DNA of 64,000 nucleotides. Source: Monoplex corrugatus (lineage: Eukaryota; Mollusca; Gastropoda; Littorinimorpha; Ranellidae). The stretch covers positions 50,930,383 through 50,994,382 of the forward strand of contig CM060307.1 of the NCBI GenBank assembly GCA_030674185.1, read 5' to 3'. The notes under the pieces were generated by a model that saw nothing but the letters and a program-made list of their open reading frames with translations, made no database searches and had not been told where the DNA came from. Both the position numbers and the translations under genes were made by a program. Of this stretch, positions 32,076 through 47,012 are shown in pieces. Each line of letters opens with the position of its first letter. Position 1 is the first letter of the stretch.

Positions 32076-34942
32076 CGACGACGACGACAGCAACAACAAC
32101 AGCAACGGCAATGATGATAATAACGACGATGATGGTAATTGTTACAATATTTATCATGACTGTTATTCTTATTACTTATCATCGTTGGCGTAGTTATCGT
32201 CGTCGTCATCATCATCGTCATCATCATCATCATCATCATCATCAAGAAGAATAACGATGATAACAATAAGAATGATGATAATATAATAGTTATAGTGGTA
32301 AGGTAAGGTAAGGTAAGATCAGTAAAGTAGGGTAAGGTAAGTTAAGGTAAGGTAGGGTAAGGTAAGATAAGGCAAGGTAAGGTAAGGTAAGGTAAGGTAA
32401 GGTAAAGGTTGCTGCATATCCTTAAGGACGGAGGAGAGTGAGGTATGTATTAATCTATTTGCATTCATTTCATTTTTTTGTCACAATGGACTTATCGTAT
32501 GAAATTTGGGCGGCACTCTCCAGAGAAAGCGTCTTGCTGCAAAGCAGCACCATCCATTTTTTTTCTATGTAGAAGTATCTCATTTTATTTTTGCTAATCA
32601 ACTTACCTGTAAAGAATTCAACACGCTTCTTTGTTTTTCTTTTTTTGTATTTTATATTTCATTGAATTGGAAAGGGAGTCGTAAAGAGAGTTTGTTTTGT
32701 TGTTTATATACGCATGTAAGAACAGACTCCTATAAATGTGAGTTATGCGTTAATATAACAGCGAGAGAGTTTGTGACAAATATTAACAATGACGATAATG
32801 CTAATAGTGACGGTGGTGACGATAACATTTGCAGTGATGACAAACGTGCTTGCGTGCATGCGTATGTATATGTGTGTGTGTGTGTGTCTGTGTGCGTGTG
32901 TGTGCTGAAATAGGTGTTGGTTCGGACAACGAGCAGCATGTGAAAGTTCAGTGGCACTTTGCATACAGAGAGAGTCTGCTGAAGGTCCCTTCTCAGAACA
33001 GACAGCAGCACATCACTCCTGTCAGCTCCCCGTCCGGCAAGTTTGGACCCAGTCTGTAAGTACTTTCCCCATCTCAAAGAAAGACTGATTCTACACAGGC
33101 TTATGTTCTCCATTCTCCGCACTGGTATTTGCAAAATACGTGTGTACAGAATTGGGGTCAGAATCAGGAAAAGAGACTTGTCTTATGCGCGATAGACTGG
33201 GCTTTTAACAGCAACGATGACAAGAACAACAACAACAGCAGCAGCAGTAACGACGACGACAACACCACCACCACCACCACCAACAACGACGACGACGATG
33301 ATGATGATATAATAATAACAATGATAATGCTACTGCTACTACTACTACCACCACCAAATAACAACAATAACAACAAGAATGATAATAATGATGTTGATGA
33401 TGATTATAATGAAAATGATGATAATAAAAAGATGATGATAATGATAGTACTGATGATAGTATTGATGATAATACTAGTATGATAGTAATGACATTGCTAA
33501 TACTAATGATGTATGACAAGAATGATAATAATGATAACAATTATAACAACGATAACAATCACAATAACGTGTGAGCAGGAGGGATTGACAGGCAGCTCGT
33601 GTTGGGCTGGGTGGCGATTTCACCCTTTCACTCCCGCATCCTGCATTGTCAACCATGTTAACAAAGCAAAACCTTATCAATTTGACTCCAAATAAGTGCG
33701 ACTATCTGCGTTCAAGCAAACAGGAACCAGAAAAACACGAAAATAGAATCAGAACGCGCATTTAATACAACTAGACAAGACAGGTGCAAATTCAACCGTG
33801 AATGTAAAATCATAAACAAAGAGGACGAAGCAACAGGGAAGTTTCAGTCTTTTTCTCCAATTTCTGTATCTGTGTTTGTTTGTGATTTTACATTCACACA
33901 TGACAAAGGCCAGTTGGCCGAAAATTTGCGCCTGTCTTGTCTGGTTCTATTAAATACACGTTCTGATTCTATTTTCGTGTTTTTCTTGTTCCTAAACCTT
34001 TGACTCCCTCACCATTCCTGCAGGAAGCTGGTGGATAGGGTGCGGGAACCAAAGGGTAAAATGGTACATTGTGTTATACTTATAGACATGACATTAACGA
34101 CATAGTGAAAGTATAAGAAGAACAGAGCGCCGGACAGTTCCACGTGGGGCTGTGTGTTGATAATACTGCTTTGTTTTGTTTTCAAATATGACATAAACGA
34201 CACAGTAATAGTGTCAGAAGAAGAGAATTCTAGACAGTTCCACGTTGGGCTGTGTGTTGATATTACTGCTGTGTTTTGTTTTCAAGCATGACACAAACGA
34301 TGTCCATAGGAAATAGTGACAGACAGTTCCATATTACTGTGTGTTGGTATTACTGGTGTGTTTTGTTACAGACAACACACACAGTCACAGGGTCAGAAGA
34401 AGAGAGTGCTATACAGTTCTACATTGGGCTGTGTGTTGATATTACTGGTGTGTTTTGTTTTCAAATATGACATAAACGACACAGTCACAGGGTCAGAAGA
34501 AGAGAATGCTAGACAGGTCCACGTTGGACTGTGTGTTGATATTACTGGTGTGTTTTGTTTTCAAATATGACATACACGACACAATCACAGTGTCAGAAGA
34601 AGAGAGTGTTATACAGTTCCACGGTGGACTGTGTGTTGATATTACTGCTGTGTTTTGTTTTCAGATATGACATAAACGACACGGTGACAATGTCAATAGG
34701 GGAGAATGACAGACAATTTGTGTTGGAATGTGAGGTGATACTGGACTGGCAGACACCCAGCGGGATTAACATGCTTCGGGCCAGCGCCTTCCACCCGGTC
34801 ATGTCCTTCAGTCAGTATTCAATGTCTTTTTAATACCCTCCTTTCCCCTACCCCCGTTTTCTATTTCTAAAGAAAACGGAGCTAATTTCATATTATCCGG
34901 GATAGACGTGTATGTTTATGTAAGTGTGTGTATGTGTGTGTG

Positions 34943-35038
<96 letters not shown>

Positions 35039-35166
35039 ATGTGTGTGTGTGTGTGTTTCTCGGATTGATGGATTCAGTTTCAGGTAAAGTTTCAAATTAC
35101 AATTCTTAAGATTAAAAACGAACGATTTTGCAGGTTGTGATTTGAAATGTGTGTGTGTGTGTGTGT

Positions 35167-35219
<53 letters not shown>

Positions 35220-35237
35220 TTGTGTGTGTGTGTGTGT

Positions 35238-35329
<92 letters not shown>

Positions 35330-35474
35330 AAAACAAGTGCATGTTTAACATATTTCTCGAGTTTCAGTCATAAAACGTTTGGAGTAAATATTTTCATTTT
35401 TAACATGTCAATTCAACTTTCGTATTAAATGACGATAAGAATGGTTCATGATATTGATGATGATGATTGTGTGT

Positions 35475-35526
<52 letters not shown>

Positions 35527-38500
35527 ATGGGTGTGGGTGTGTGTACATGAATGCGACTTATTAGGGGAATAGTAACCTTGCAGGAGATATGTCTTTGGTA
35601 TTATTGGCGAGCTTTCAGATTTGCTATTTCGGTTGTTATTATTTGTTTGCTTGTCAATTTTGTTCCTTCTTCATATGCTGCACCACTGCTATTGTGTCAC
35701 TGTCCCCACTTCACTTACATCTAAACTTCCATACCCACCAAAAATTCAAGGGTTGGTTGGGGCCGAAAATTTGTAGAAATGACGGGGTTTGAACCTACAA
35801 CTTCCCAAACAGTAGTCCGTTGCGTTAACTACTCGTTACTTAGACTGATGGCCACTTGCCATGTTTAGGTGAACACTGTTGTCTTTGTATTGGTCAGACA
35901 CATACACACACGCTTATCTATGCGTAGCTTACGTGATCAAAGTCAAAAGGATTTTTTTTTGACGGAAAAGGCCTCTGGACCATTAACATAGGGGTAAAGA
36001 AAAGAAAACGGAAATCAATCAGCTAAGAAAAAGTTGTTATGATTAGCTGTCAGTATGAGATTTTCTTAGATCTAATGTTTTAAAAATGAATATTGCACGT
36101 TTTTTTTCGTTATTGTTTCATCGGTACATGCCATTAATAACATAAATCTAAACATTGACAGATGTCGATAGAACTTCACTAGAATTAATTCAGCTCTCAG
36201 AACTTCGTATCTAGGGCAGACCAGTATGAAACGAGTCTCAGTTTCGAAGTTATCTTCACAAAAGGAAAGGTTACGATTTCTATCGTTAGTCGTTGTTTTG
36301 TATTGTAAAAAGTGACATTTCAAAGGTGACATACCTATCCTGATCTAGTTAAATATTTCCTTAATTTTACATTTTGCATTTGATAAAGATATGAACATAA
36401 AGACAACTCGAGTGAAATGTGAATAAACAGGATAGAATTCATGGTGTAGTTTTGAGTGTTTGTCACCAGATTGATGACAGTTTTTCACATACTGGTACAC
36501 AATCACTGACTTACGCTACTAGCGTTGCATGGTGTAGTTATGAGTGTTCGTCACCAGATTGATGACAGTTTTTCACATACTGGTACACAATCACTGACTT
36601 ACGCTACTAGCGTTGCATGGTGTAGTTATGAGTGTTCGTCACCAGATTGATGACAGTTTTTCACATACTGGTACACGATCACTGACTTACGCTACTAGCG
36701 TTGCATGGTGTAGTTATGAGTGTTCGTCACCAGATTGATGACAGTTTTTCACATACTGGTACACAATCACTGACTTACGCTACTAGCGTTGCATGGTGTA
36801 GTTATGAGTGTTCGTCACCAGATTGATGACAGTTTTTCACATACTGGTACACGAAAACTGACTTACGCCCAGCGTTGCATGGTGTAGTTATGAGTGTTCG
36901 TCACCAGGCTGATGACAGTTTTTCACATACACGAACACTGAGGGTAAGACATAAAGAATTGATCAGCCAACTTGAAAGACTCAATACTTATGGAAAAGAT
37001 CTACGAATAATCAGAAATATGTATTGGGAACAAACAGCTGCAATGAGAATAGGAGACGATATAAGCTGTTTTCAAAACATCAAAAGTGGAGTCAGACAAG
37101 GTTGTGTTTTGCCACCAGATCTGTTTTCACTTTACAGCTAAAACATCATGAGAAACCTAGAGGAAGACCCTGGACTAATGGTTGGAGGCAAAATGATAAA
37201 CAACATTCGATACGCAGATGACACTGTGCTAATTGCAGAAAATGACAGGGAACTACAGAACCTTGTGAATATACTAGAAATAGAAAGCAAAGGTAAGGGG
37301 TTGGAACTAATCAGCAGGAAGACTGAAGTCATGGTAATCAGTAAAAAACATAAAATCCCCTTATGCAAAATAACAGCAAAGGCACAACCTTGAGACAGGT
37401 TGATAAGTTTAAATACCTGGAAACGATCGTTTCATCAGACGGCAGATGCACATCAGAAATTGCCAGCAGAATCGGCCAAGCCAAAACAGCATTCAAGAAG
37501 ATGACAAGCATTCTTACCAACAAATGCCTACCAATTAACATCAGGAAGAGAGTTCTTGAATGTTATATAAAACCAATACTGTTATACGGTTGTGAGGCAT
37601 GGACGGTCAACAAGCAATGCCAGAACAAGATTGAGGCAGCCAAGATGTGGTTTCTAGGAAGAATGTTAGAGTTCCATGGACAGCAAAGAAAACAAACGAG
37701 ACAGTCTTGATGGAAGCGGAGACAAGAAGATCATTGATAAGGAAGATTAGGAAAAGACAGGCAACATTTATAGGCCATGGTATGAGGAAAGGGGAATTGG
37801 AACACCTGGTCACAACAGGAAAGCTGGAGGGAAGGAGAGCACCAGGTAGACCCAGGGAGAAGATATTGGACGGACTTGCAGAGTGGCTGAAGACAAAGAG
37901 GGTGGAAGAGGTGCTTGAGACAACAAGGAATAGAAACAGACGGAAGGCCATGATCACCGGCGCCATGTGGCAAGGCACCTGATGATGATGACGAACACTG
38001 ACTTACGCCTAGAGTTGCATGGTGTAGTTATGAGTGTTTGTCACCAGACTGATGACAGTTTTTCACATACATAGACACTGACTTATGCCAAGCGTTGCAC
38101 GGTGTAGTTATGGGTGTTCGTCACCAGACTGATGAGTTTCTCACATACTGGTACACGATCACTGACTTACACCTAGCGTTGCATGGTGTAGTTATGAGTG
38201 TTCGTCACCAGATTGATGACAGTTTTTCACATACTGGTACACAATCACTGACTTACGCTACTAGCGTTGCATGGTGTAGTTATGAGTGTTCGTCACCAGA
38301 TTGATGACAGTTTTTCACATACTGGTACACAATCACTGACTTACGCTACTAGCGTTGCATGGTGTAGTTATGAGTGTTCGTCACCAGATTGATGACAGTT
38401 TTTCACATACTGGTACACGATCACTGACTTACGCTACTAGCGTTGCATGGTGTAGCTATGAGTGTTCGTCACCAGGGTGATGACAGTTTTTCATATACAT

Positions 38501-38970
38501 AGACACTGACTTACGCTTAGCGTTGCGTGGTGTAGTTATGAGTGTTCGTCACCAGACTGATGACAGTTTTTCACATTCACGAACACTGACTTACGTCTAG
38601 CGTTGCATGGTGTAGCGTGGCCTTCGCGACATAATGGCCTGACACCCCTACGTGTGACGTCACGGCACAGGGCCATTGCCTTGCGAGACGCGCTGGGTAT
38701 GTGTGACCGACGGCTTGATTTCGTTATCTGATCTACATACCTTGTCGGTGTTTTAGGCAAACATAATTTTGTAAACTTCACGTCCACGAAGTCTATGAAC
38801 TGAATATTTACAGTTATTGTCATTTGTCTTCTTTGAAAAAAAACTATAGTTGACAGTGATGAAACCAGAAGCAACAAAAGTAGCAAAACGGTAGTCAGTA
38901 GTGAAGCACACAAACGAAAACGGCAATTACCGAAATCATTGTTCACACAGACGGACATACACACACAAAG

Positions 38971-39027
<57 letters not shown>

Positions 39028-39091
39028 CAAACAAAAAAACATGGAGAACTAGAGACAGAGAGATACAGACAGGCTGAGACACAGAGAGACT

Positions 39092-39133
<42 letters not shown>

Positions 39134-40297
39134 GACAGTGAAGACAGTAAATCAGTGATACAGGGACACAAACATTTAGGTTAAAACAATAAATCACACA
39201 CCATGAGTTTGCTGGAGGAAAGCAATCAAAACTCTTTTGGTGTAAGTGAGAAAATGATGCCTTCAAAGTTGATTCTTCACAGCTGTGTAATGGAGAAAAC
39301 AAAATGTTTTCTCTGTATTGTTCTGGGCAAGCCAGTTGTTCCTAATGTATTTAAATAAATGAACAGTATCAAAGAGAAAAACAGTCTTTCAGAACACATG
39401 AAGGGATTTTCAATTGAACGCTGAAGTGTCCCTTCACCCATTGAGGTGAATGCATTCCTGTTGTCTGAGATGACACATGTCACTATATATCCAATGTTAT
39501 GGAGCACTTTCAGAACTTTCATTATCATGTCGTGTAAAATTCTTGCATTGATGTTTTTGACAGATACAATGGCCACAACATCCTTGCACTTAGATAACAG
39601 TGAGGATATCATAAACACTTGAGCTGTGCTGGCTTCACTCACACCTACAGAACAACTGTAAGCTGTTCCTTCCAGTTTGCCTGCTTTGTATGACATATGG
39701 TGGACAAGATGGATTTCACCTAACACGAGAATTATATGTCTTTCTCCTTCAGTCATACACGGTATTTTAGCTTTAGGCACTCTTCATGGACACTTGAATG
39801 TCTCACGCCACTGCCTGTGTTAAATGCAGAAGCAAGTCTCTTGAGATATGAACTAGGGGAAAGAGTCAGAAGGGTGTTTCTCAATATGGTATATGTTTGA
39901 GGAGCTGATGCAAAAACTTGAAATTCCCAAAGCAGGGTTTCACAAAAATACCTATTTACTGGAGAAATAAGTAGTTTCAGCTGTTCTACTAAAAACTGAA
40001 GTTTTTCTTTTGGTAGAGAATCCTTCTCTTCATCACCATTTTTAGTCTGCTCATGTGAGCACATGTCCTGCAAAGCATCAATGAAGAGCTCCATCTGTTG
40101 CCTAGTGCCAGTGCTATCCATGCTGCCAGTGGAGAAATGAGAAAGCAAATTGTCAACTGTGACCAAAATGTAAGAACAGGAGACTTCTGACTGAAGAATT
40201 ATTATTTTTTTTAATCCATTTAAGTGAGCTGTTGGGTATCCATCCTACAAAAGAAAGTAGCAAAACTTGTAAAATTTTTACATGCAGCTGGAATCTA

Positions 40298-40360
<63 letters not shown>

Positions 40361-40472
40361 ACACACACACACACACACACAATCACACAGACAACAGACA
40401 TTCACACACTCACAAAAACACATATATGTACTTTCACACATATAAACACATACACACACAAACGCAAGAAAT

Positions 40473-40549
<77 letters not shown>

Positions 40550-40773
40550 CTCTCTCTCATCACCACAACTACTACCACTGCCACCACCACAAAAAATATG
40601 CACCACAAAAACACATTCAACACTGACTAACATTGACTGTCTGACAATGACTATCTATACTCACACTCGAAACACCCCCACACCCACACCCCACACATAC
40701 ATGAATGAACACACACGCAGTCACATGAGTGCACACACGCACACACACACAAATCACCCACAAACATACACAA

Positions 40774-40822
<49 letters not shown>

Positions 40823-43800
40823 ATACGCACACACGACCAACATTGTTTACATATAGGCCTAGTATGTGTTATATGATAATAACCATGAAATGTGATATTT
40901 ATCAACTCTTTTGGTAAAACTTTCCACATGCATGTCAGTGAAAACTCGCACTGATGACAGCAATGTAGGCACTGTGGTTCCTGGACAGTCAATCACCCTG
41001 TTGAAACTCCAGTATGAAGACTGTCCTGTGTTCTCACCACTGGTAGTATTGGTAGTGCTGTACAACCTATACATCCACAATTTACTGTCCAGCTTTCCTT
41101 TAAACATCGCACTGAAGTCAGAAGAGTCTGCAATCTTGTCAGCATTCATCCAGTTATTGAATGCTTGCTCGGCTCTTTGCTGTACTTCAGCACGTCTATC
41201 GTCATGAGTTTTTCGTTTGATTGGTGGGTCTTCTGACAAACAGGATGGGCAGTTTGGAAATATGGACGGATAGACATCTTCACTCAGTTTTGGTCTGGAT
41301 CTCTGTACTGTCAAAACACTACCGTCTGGTCTCGTCACAGAATCCGATCTGATTATAAACTCTGTGCTGAAATGCTTTGCACATACAACTGATTGAGATG
41401 TTTGTTCAAAGTAGTCACGGGGATTTTAGTTTTCCGTAGCCGTCGCTTGTCTGTATCAGTCGGAAATGAGAACAGAAATTTTCTCGTTTTTATCATAATT
41501 GCCTCTACATCCAGGCACACAGCACTTTTTAGGCACGTTCACTTTGTACACTTACGAAATAATTCCCAACTGTTGTCAGTAAAAGCACATTAGGAGAAGA
41601 AGAAATACTCCAAGAAGGCCAACGATCAACACATGGTAAGCACACACTGTTTCAACGTGGTGCTTCCAACAAAGCGAACTGACCACCTTTGTGACGTCAC
41701 ATGATATACACGGCCCTTTGTGTCTGGCCATGTATGTCGCGAAGGCCACGGGTGTAGTTATGAGTGAGTGTTCTTCTCCAGGGTGATGACAGTTTTGTTT
41801 TTCAAAGCAGCTGGTCTGTTATAACATTGATATCAAAAACATAATGCATGCAGGTTGTCAGAGTGAGACGTACACTATAAAGAGAAACCTTAATTCATCA
41901 TTGCTATTGAGTACTATCAAATTCTACATAAAATGTAGAGAATACTCATAATTGATTAATCTGCCGTGGAGGATCAATAATTGTAAATAGATTAACCCAT
42001 CTGCCTGAAATTTGATATAGCTGTCCATGATTTTTGCACTATTCTCATCAGTTTCATGTCTGTATGTCAACTTTTTTTCAAGCAGAAATGAAGGTAAAGT
42101 ATCATCTGACAAACACTGAAAAACATTCATTCTAACAAACAATAGTATGAAGTCAAGAACTGTCTTTTCCATTCTAACAAACAATATTACGAAGTCAGAA
42201 ACTGTGTATGTCTTTCATTTCATTGAATTATTTGTTGAACGATTGGGAGAATGATACAGTGACGCCTTAGGATACGAGTTTAATTCGTTGCATAACGTAG
42301 CTCGTATCGTGTAAAACTCGTATCTCGAAACGAATTTCCCCATTTAAAATAATGGAAATCCAATTAATCCGTTCCACACCCCAAAAATATCAATATAAAA
42401 ATCAATTAACATGGTATTTTATGCAGAATTAAAGTGATTTTTCTAACATTAACAATGATAAATAATATACTGTACTTTACCTTTATGAAGAGTCGTGGCT
42501 GGCTTGAGGGAGACGATGGGGAGGAGGAGAGGGGTTACTGTGGATGACGTCGTGGATTATAAAATTTCTTCACGTAAACCACAGAAAACACTGAAAAGTG
42601 CAAATGAACGCAGATGCTTCCACTACGAGAGAACAACGCACACTGAGAGCGGGATACAGCGGCGGGAAGCAAGTGGCGTAATCACAGCGTCGCTCGTAAC
42701 GCGAGCGAATGCTCGAATATCGAGGCGAATTTTCCAAGTATCTTGTGCTCGTAACCTGATTTGCTCGTATGCGGAGACGCTCGTTATCCTGAGGCGCCAC
42801 TGTAGTTTCTTTTCAACCCGAGCGTTCAAAACTGAATCCCCTTGAACGGTTTTCTTTGCTTCTCTGACATTTTTCGGACGGTATTGGTTTCTGCATCAGC
42901 GGCGTAAGAGAGACTTTACTGTCACATGGGATTTCGTCACATCGGGCTTTCCAGCTCGCTGCACACCCTGCGGCAACCGTGATGACAGACAGATAACAGG
43001 AAAAAAAAAAAAAAAAAAAAAAAAAGCCATAACATGCTGAGCAATTTGCGTGACCAGAATATGTCTGCATATCTATACATGCAGCAGAACTGGTAAAAAT
43101 TGCCGATTTTAAATTGCTTCAGCTTATCTACCATTCACGATTGGCAGATAAGAAATTATGTCGACATATTAATTTAAATGAGCCTTAGGCATGAAACCTG
43201 TGTCTTTATTTGTGGTATGAAATAAGTGTGCTTGGACCCTGAGCAATCTAAATACACATACCAAACGCAACGTTGGCGGCCACGTGCAAAGTTTCCTCAC
43301 GCGGTTTTCGCCAGACCGATCAACACCAGTTGTCGGAAATGCTGTCGGAACTTTTACAAACGATACGCACAGCGGTGATTTTGGTATCAAATTAAAGGGA
43401 AAGCCTGAAAAATCCAGTGTAACAAATTTCGTCATAATTTGTTTAACTGAATACTGTTTTTTTCAGTGCCGAAATACACACGTATTTTTAAAAGTCAACA
43501 ATTCTACACGAACAGTGTTGTATTACCATTCATTTTGTAGAGAATTCAACGGTTCTTAAGATCGTGCAAATAATATATCACAGGCTGCCGCTTGTAAAAG
43601 TTCCGAAAGCCAATACGAAAGGTACCGACACAGCGGACCAACGGTTCAATGACGTCGTCCGAAACTGACGCAATTTCTGAACGACTTTGACTCGATAGAT
43701 CTAAAAAATCTTGAACTTGATCTTGGTAAGTATGTAAGCGACCTTTAGTCAAATCTTTTTTTTGCTATGTTTTTTAGTGGAACTGATGTTTCATAAATCA

Positions 43801-44337
43801 TTAATACAAATTTTAGTATATTTTCTTTCCAGGCATGTGCTCGGTCTAGAATAGTTTGTTATCTCCCTTCATAGAGAGAAATATAAATAAAAGAATAGAT
43901 CTATATCTTTCTGATACCAATCAGAGAAATGAAAATTGCTTGTATTTTTGTAAAAAAATTCTTTGAAAGGTTCATGATTTTTTTCAATAAAGAATATGAT
44001 GAATAAGCATTAGAAATTTGGCAAAAACGCTTCAACAAGGATAACTCGAGTATGAGAACTGCATACAAGCGAAAGTAGAAATGTTTTTCAAATTCTTTTC
44101 AGGACCAAATATACATAAACAAATAAATTGGGGGAAAAAACCCCATTAAAAATGTTTTTATCTAAATGCTGTCATCAGGACATAGTATAGTTATCATTTC
44201 AATAAGTGCATATTAACAAATTTATTGCTCTATTAAGGGATACAGTACAGTTTTGACACATGTTTTGTCAACACATCAGATGTAACTAGTGATCGTTTCA
44301 AATTTGGTAGAGTTCTGTGTGCTAGAGGTTTGGTTGA

Positions 44338-44407
<70 letters not shown>

Positions 44408-46975
44408 TTCAAGGGATGACCTGTTCCAACTGCTTATTAAAAGAATTGGACCAAAGAGAAAGAGTCGGCCCATATTTGCCAAACATGTATGTGGACAAAC
44501 AGTTAGTACTTCAACTCTAGGCCCACAAGCTGAAGACATGAGGGGGCACATGGAATGAGTCCAGACTCTCTTCACTGACATCTGCAGACACCAGACAGAA
44601 CCTGTGTCTCCTCGTAATGTAGTGCTGCGGCGAGTGCTGGTCCGCACATGTTTTCATCGATTTTCCTAAACATCATCGTTACTTCTAAAGAATTTCTCAA
44701 TGTTGACAAGAACATTGAATGGATTGCCCATTTTCTAAACAGCGCCAGGTGTCCAAAGCACTTCTTTTATCAGACACACCATGATGCGTGGAGAACCTTG
44801 ACAACATTCATGTAGGGTTACTCCTGAAATTATGTATATTTCATATCCAGCAAAAACTGGAAACCAAAAAAAACTGTCTTTGGGTCAGATATTTGTGTGA
44901 ACACCTCAACTTTATAAGTGCTGCCTAGGTTGATTAATATGCGTGATGAAGTAAAGAAGAAAGAGATCCAATGAAAGAAAACAGGATGGTGAGACCATGG
45001 TACAAATTTACACAGATGCTCCCCGTGAATTCAAAAACAATTCAAAACAGGTTCCCTCTCATTAGCCATCCCACTATCCAAAAAGATTTGACATTCCTGT
45101 CCCATCATTTATACATTCAGCAGCACCACCACCACCTCTACTGAATTCTTTACAGTCATATCATCCTATACCTGACTAGGCTGAGTGACAGTGTTACAGC
45201 ATAGTCAAATCACTGAAGTGTATCAATTTCAGGCTGGAAGCAGAAATGAATATAGAGAACGCAGAAGCAGAAACCCTTAGCTGTCACAGAGAAAAAGCAG
45301 AAGGTTTTTGTTTTAAAGAAGCATATTGCTGAACAAATGCAAACAATTTTCAAGCTTCATGCAGGTTTGAGAAAATCAAAATCCTCTGAAAAATGCAGAA
45401 AACAATACTGGCAGACAAAAGACGTGGATGCTCTTTATTGCGTCACCAATCACAGTACAAATAATGATACAGCAACTAGGAGTGGGACAGGGGAACAGGG
45501 TGAATTTCAAAACATGTGTAAAGATCATAGGAAATTAGGACTCATTTATTACTTCTGGATATGCATTTAATTTGGAAATCATTTCCCTGAGGAGATGTCA
45601 AAGCATTTTAATTTTCCCCTCCAAATAATGAGAAAATATGTCAGATTTTATTTAGTTTAATCTAATTATGTACATAAAGAAAAGGCTGAACACTTCTTTT
45701 TCACAAGTTTTGTTTTCATATTCAGTGCTGAATCGTTTGATATCTGCATTTTGGATGTAGCATGGCTAGTCCCTGAGTTATGAACCATTAAGCAGCGTTA
45801 ACGTGTGTTTGCCACAGAATGACAAGTGGACATATTGGCATTTTTGCCATTTTTGAAGACAAATAGCACAGAGGAAAATGATTATAGAGTTCTAAAAAAA
45901 TTCAGTCTTAATTTACGTATAGAATACAATAACTGTATCAATTTTTATACATACCAGATGCAGACTTCTGAAGAAATGTGGGTACAAATATGGCCAATTC
46001 ACCAAACTGCGGAAAACACCCATTTTTACAGTATTTCAAACAGCAGTATCTCAGAAACTGTCAGAGCTATGAGTGAGATATTTTGCATTTATACTAACTT
46101 TATTGTTGCCTTTTAGAAAATTTGAAAATACTGAATGGCTGGACTACCTAATATCTATGTGCGTGTATCTTTCTGCGTGGGAGTTTGGGAGGTGATTGCC
46201 CGGAGAGAGGCGAGCCATTAGTGCTCCGGGTCCTGTCTGCACCCTCGTTGTGTTTCTTGTTAACTTTGGCTTGTGGCTTGGCCACTGATTTCAGGGAATC
46301 AGGTCTGATGACCGCAGGGAAAGACCTGTTGGCTGCTCGGGCAGACGGCAAACTTGGGATCCCGTTCGGGGCACATCAGATTTGCTGAACAACGAAATGG
46401 GATGTGTCTGGAGCATCATGTCTGGCCACTTTCGCAGCCGTTCAAACAACCATTGTGGTTGAAGTAAGGCAAAGTTTGGAGCTTCCGACTGCAAACTGCT
46501 GAGACTATAGTAAGGAGGAAGTAAAGGAGCTGGCAGTATGCGAGCTGGTGGCAGATCGGGCTGCCCGAAAGAGAGATGAAGACAAAAGTGGGGCGAGAGA
46601 GGGGTCTTCCATTCTCTCTTGGTCTGGAGGCTGGGCTGGACCTGGTTGGTGAGCGTTGTGTGGTTATGTCCCGTGGTTTGTCATCTCCCCACCTTGCCGT
46701 TCGGTTTGTAAACAAGGTAACTGATGACTGGGTCCGATGGGTCATGCAACGCATGGACAGCCCCCATTTGGTTGATGAAGTGACTGTTGACTGGAGTCAT
46801 GAGATTGGGAGGTGATTGTCCGGAGAGTGGCGAGGTATTGGTGCTCTGGGTCCCGTCCGCGCCCTTGTGGTGTTTCTTGTTAACTATGACCACGAATTTT
46901 GCTTGAACAGCCCCCCCCCCCCCTTCCTAATACGGTGAGGAATTTGCATGACCAGAATCCGCCTGTGTGTCTATA

Positions 46976-47012
<37 letters not shown>

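Larger units (their letters stand above)
38616..41750 (-). mobile_element. THAP-domain P-type DNA transposon, degenerate, about 3.1 kb
   Basis: The terminal inverted repeats start CGTGGCCTTCGCGACATA on the left, with the mirror TATGTCGCGAAGGCCACG on the right. A subterminal GTGACGTCAC is present at both ends. The 7-bp direct repeat GGTGTAG flanks it (38609-38615 and 41751-41757) and belongs to the satellite unit, so the element inserted into the array. Coding on the minus strand: THAP zinc-finger N-terminus, P-type linker, RNase-H-fold core and an I-R-N-N-W block. TIR, target duplication and domains agree with the P superfamily. Confidence 0.85.

Noticed and set aside
44276..44647. A 123-codon minus-strand frame
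   Set aside because: Half of it is a His/Thr microsatellite translation; the rest resembles nothing I know and lacks splice support.
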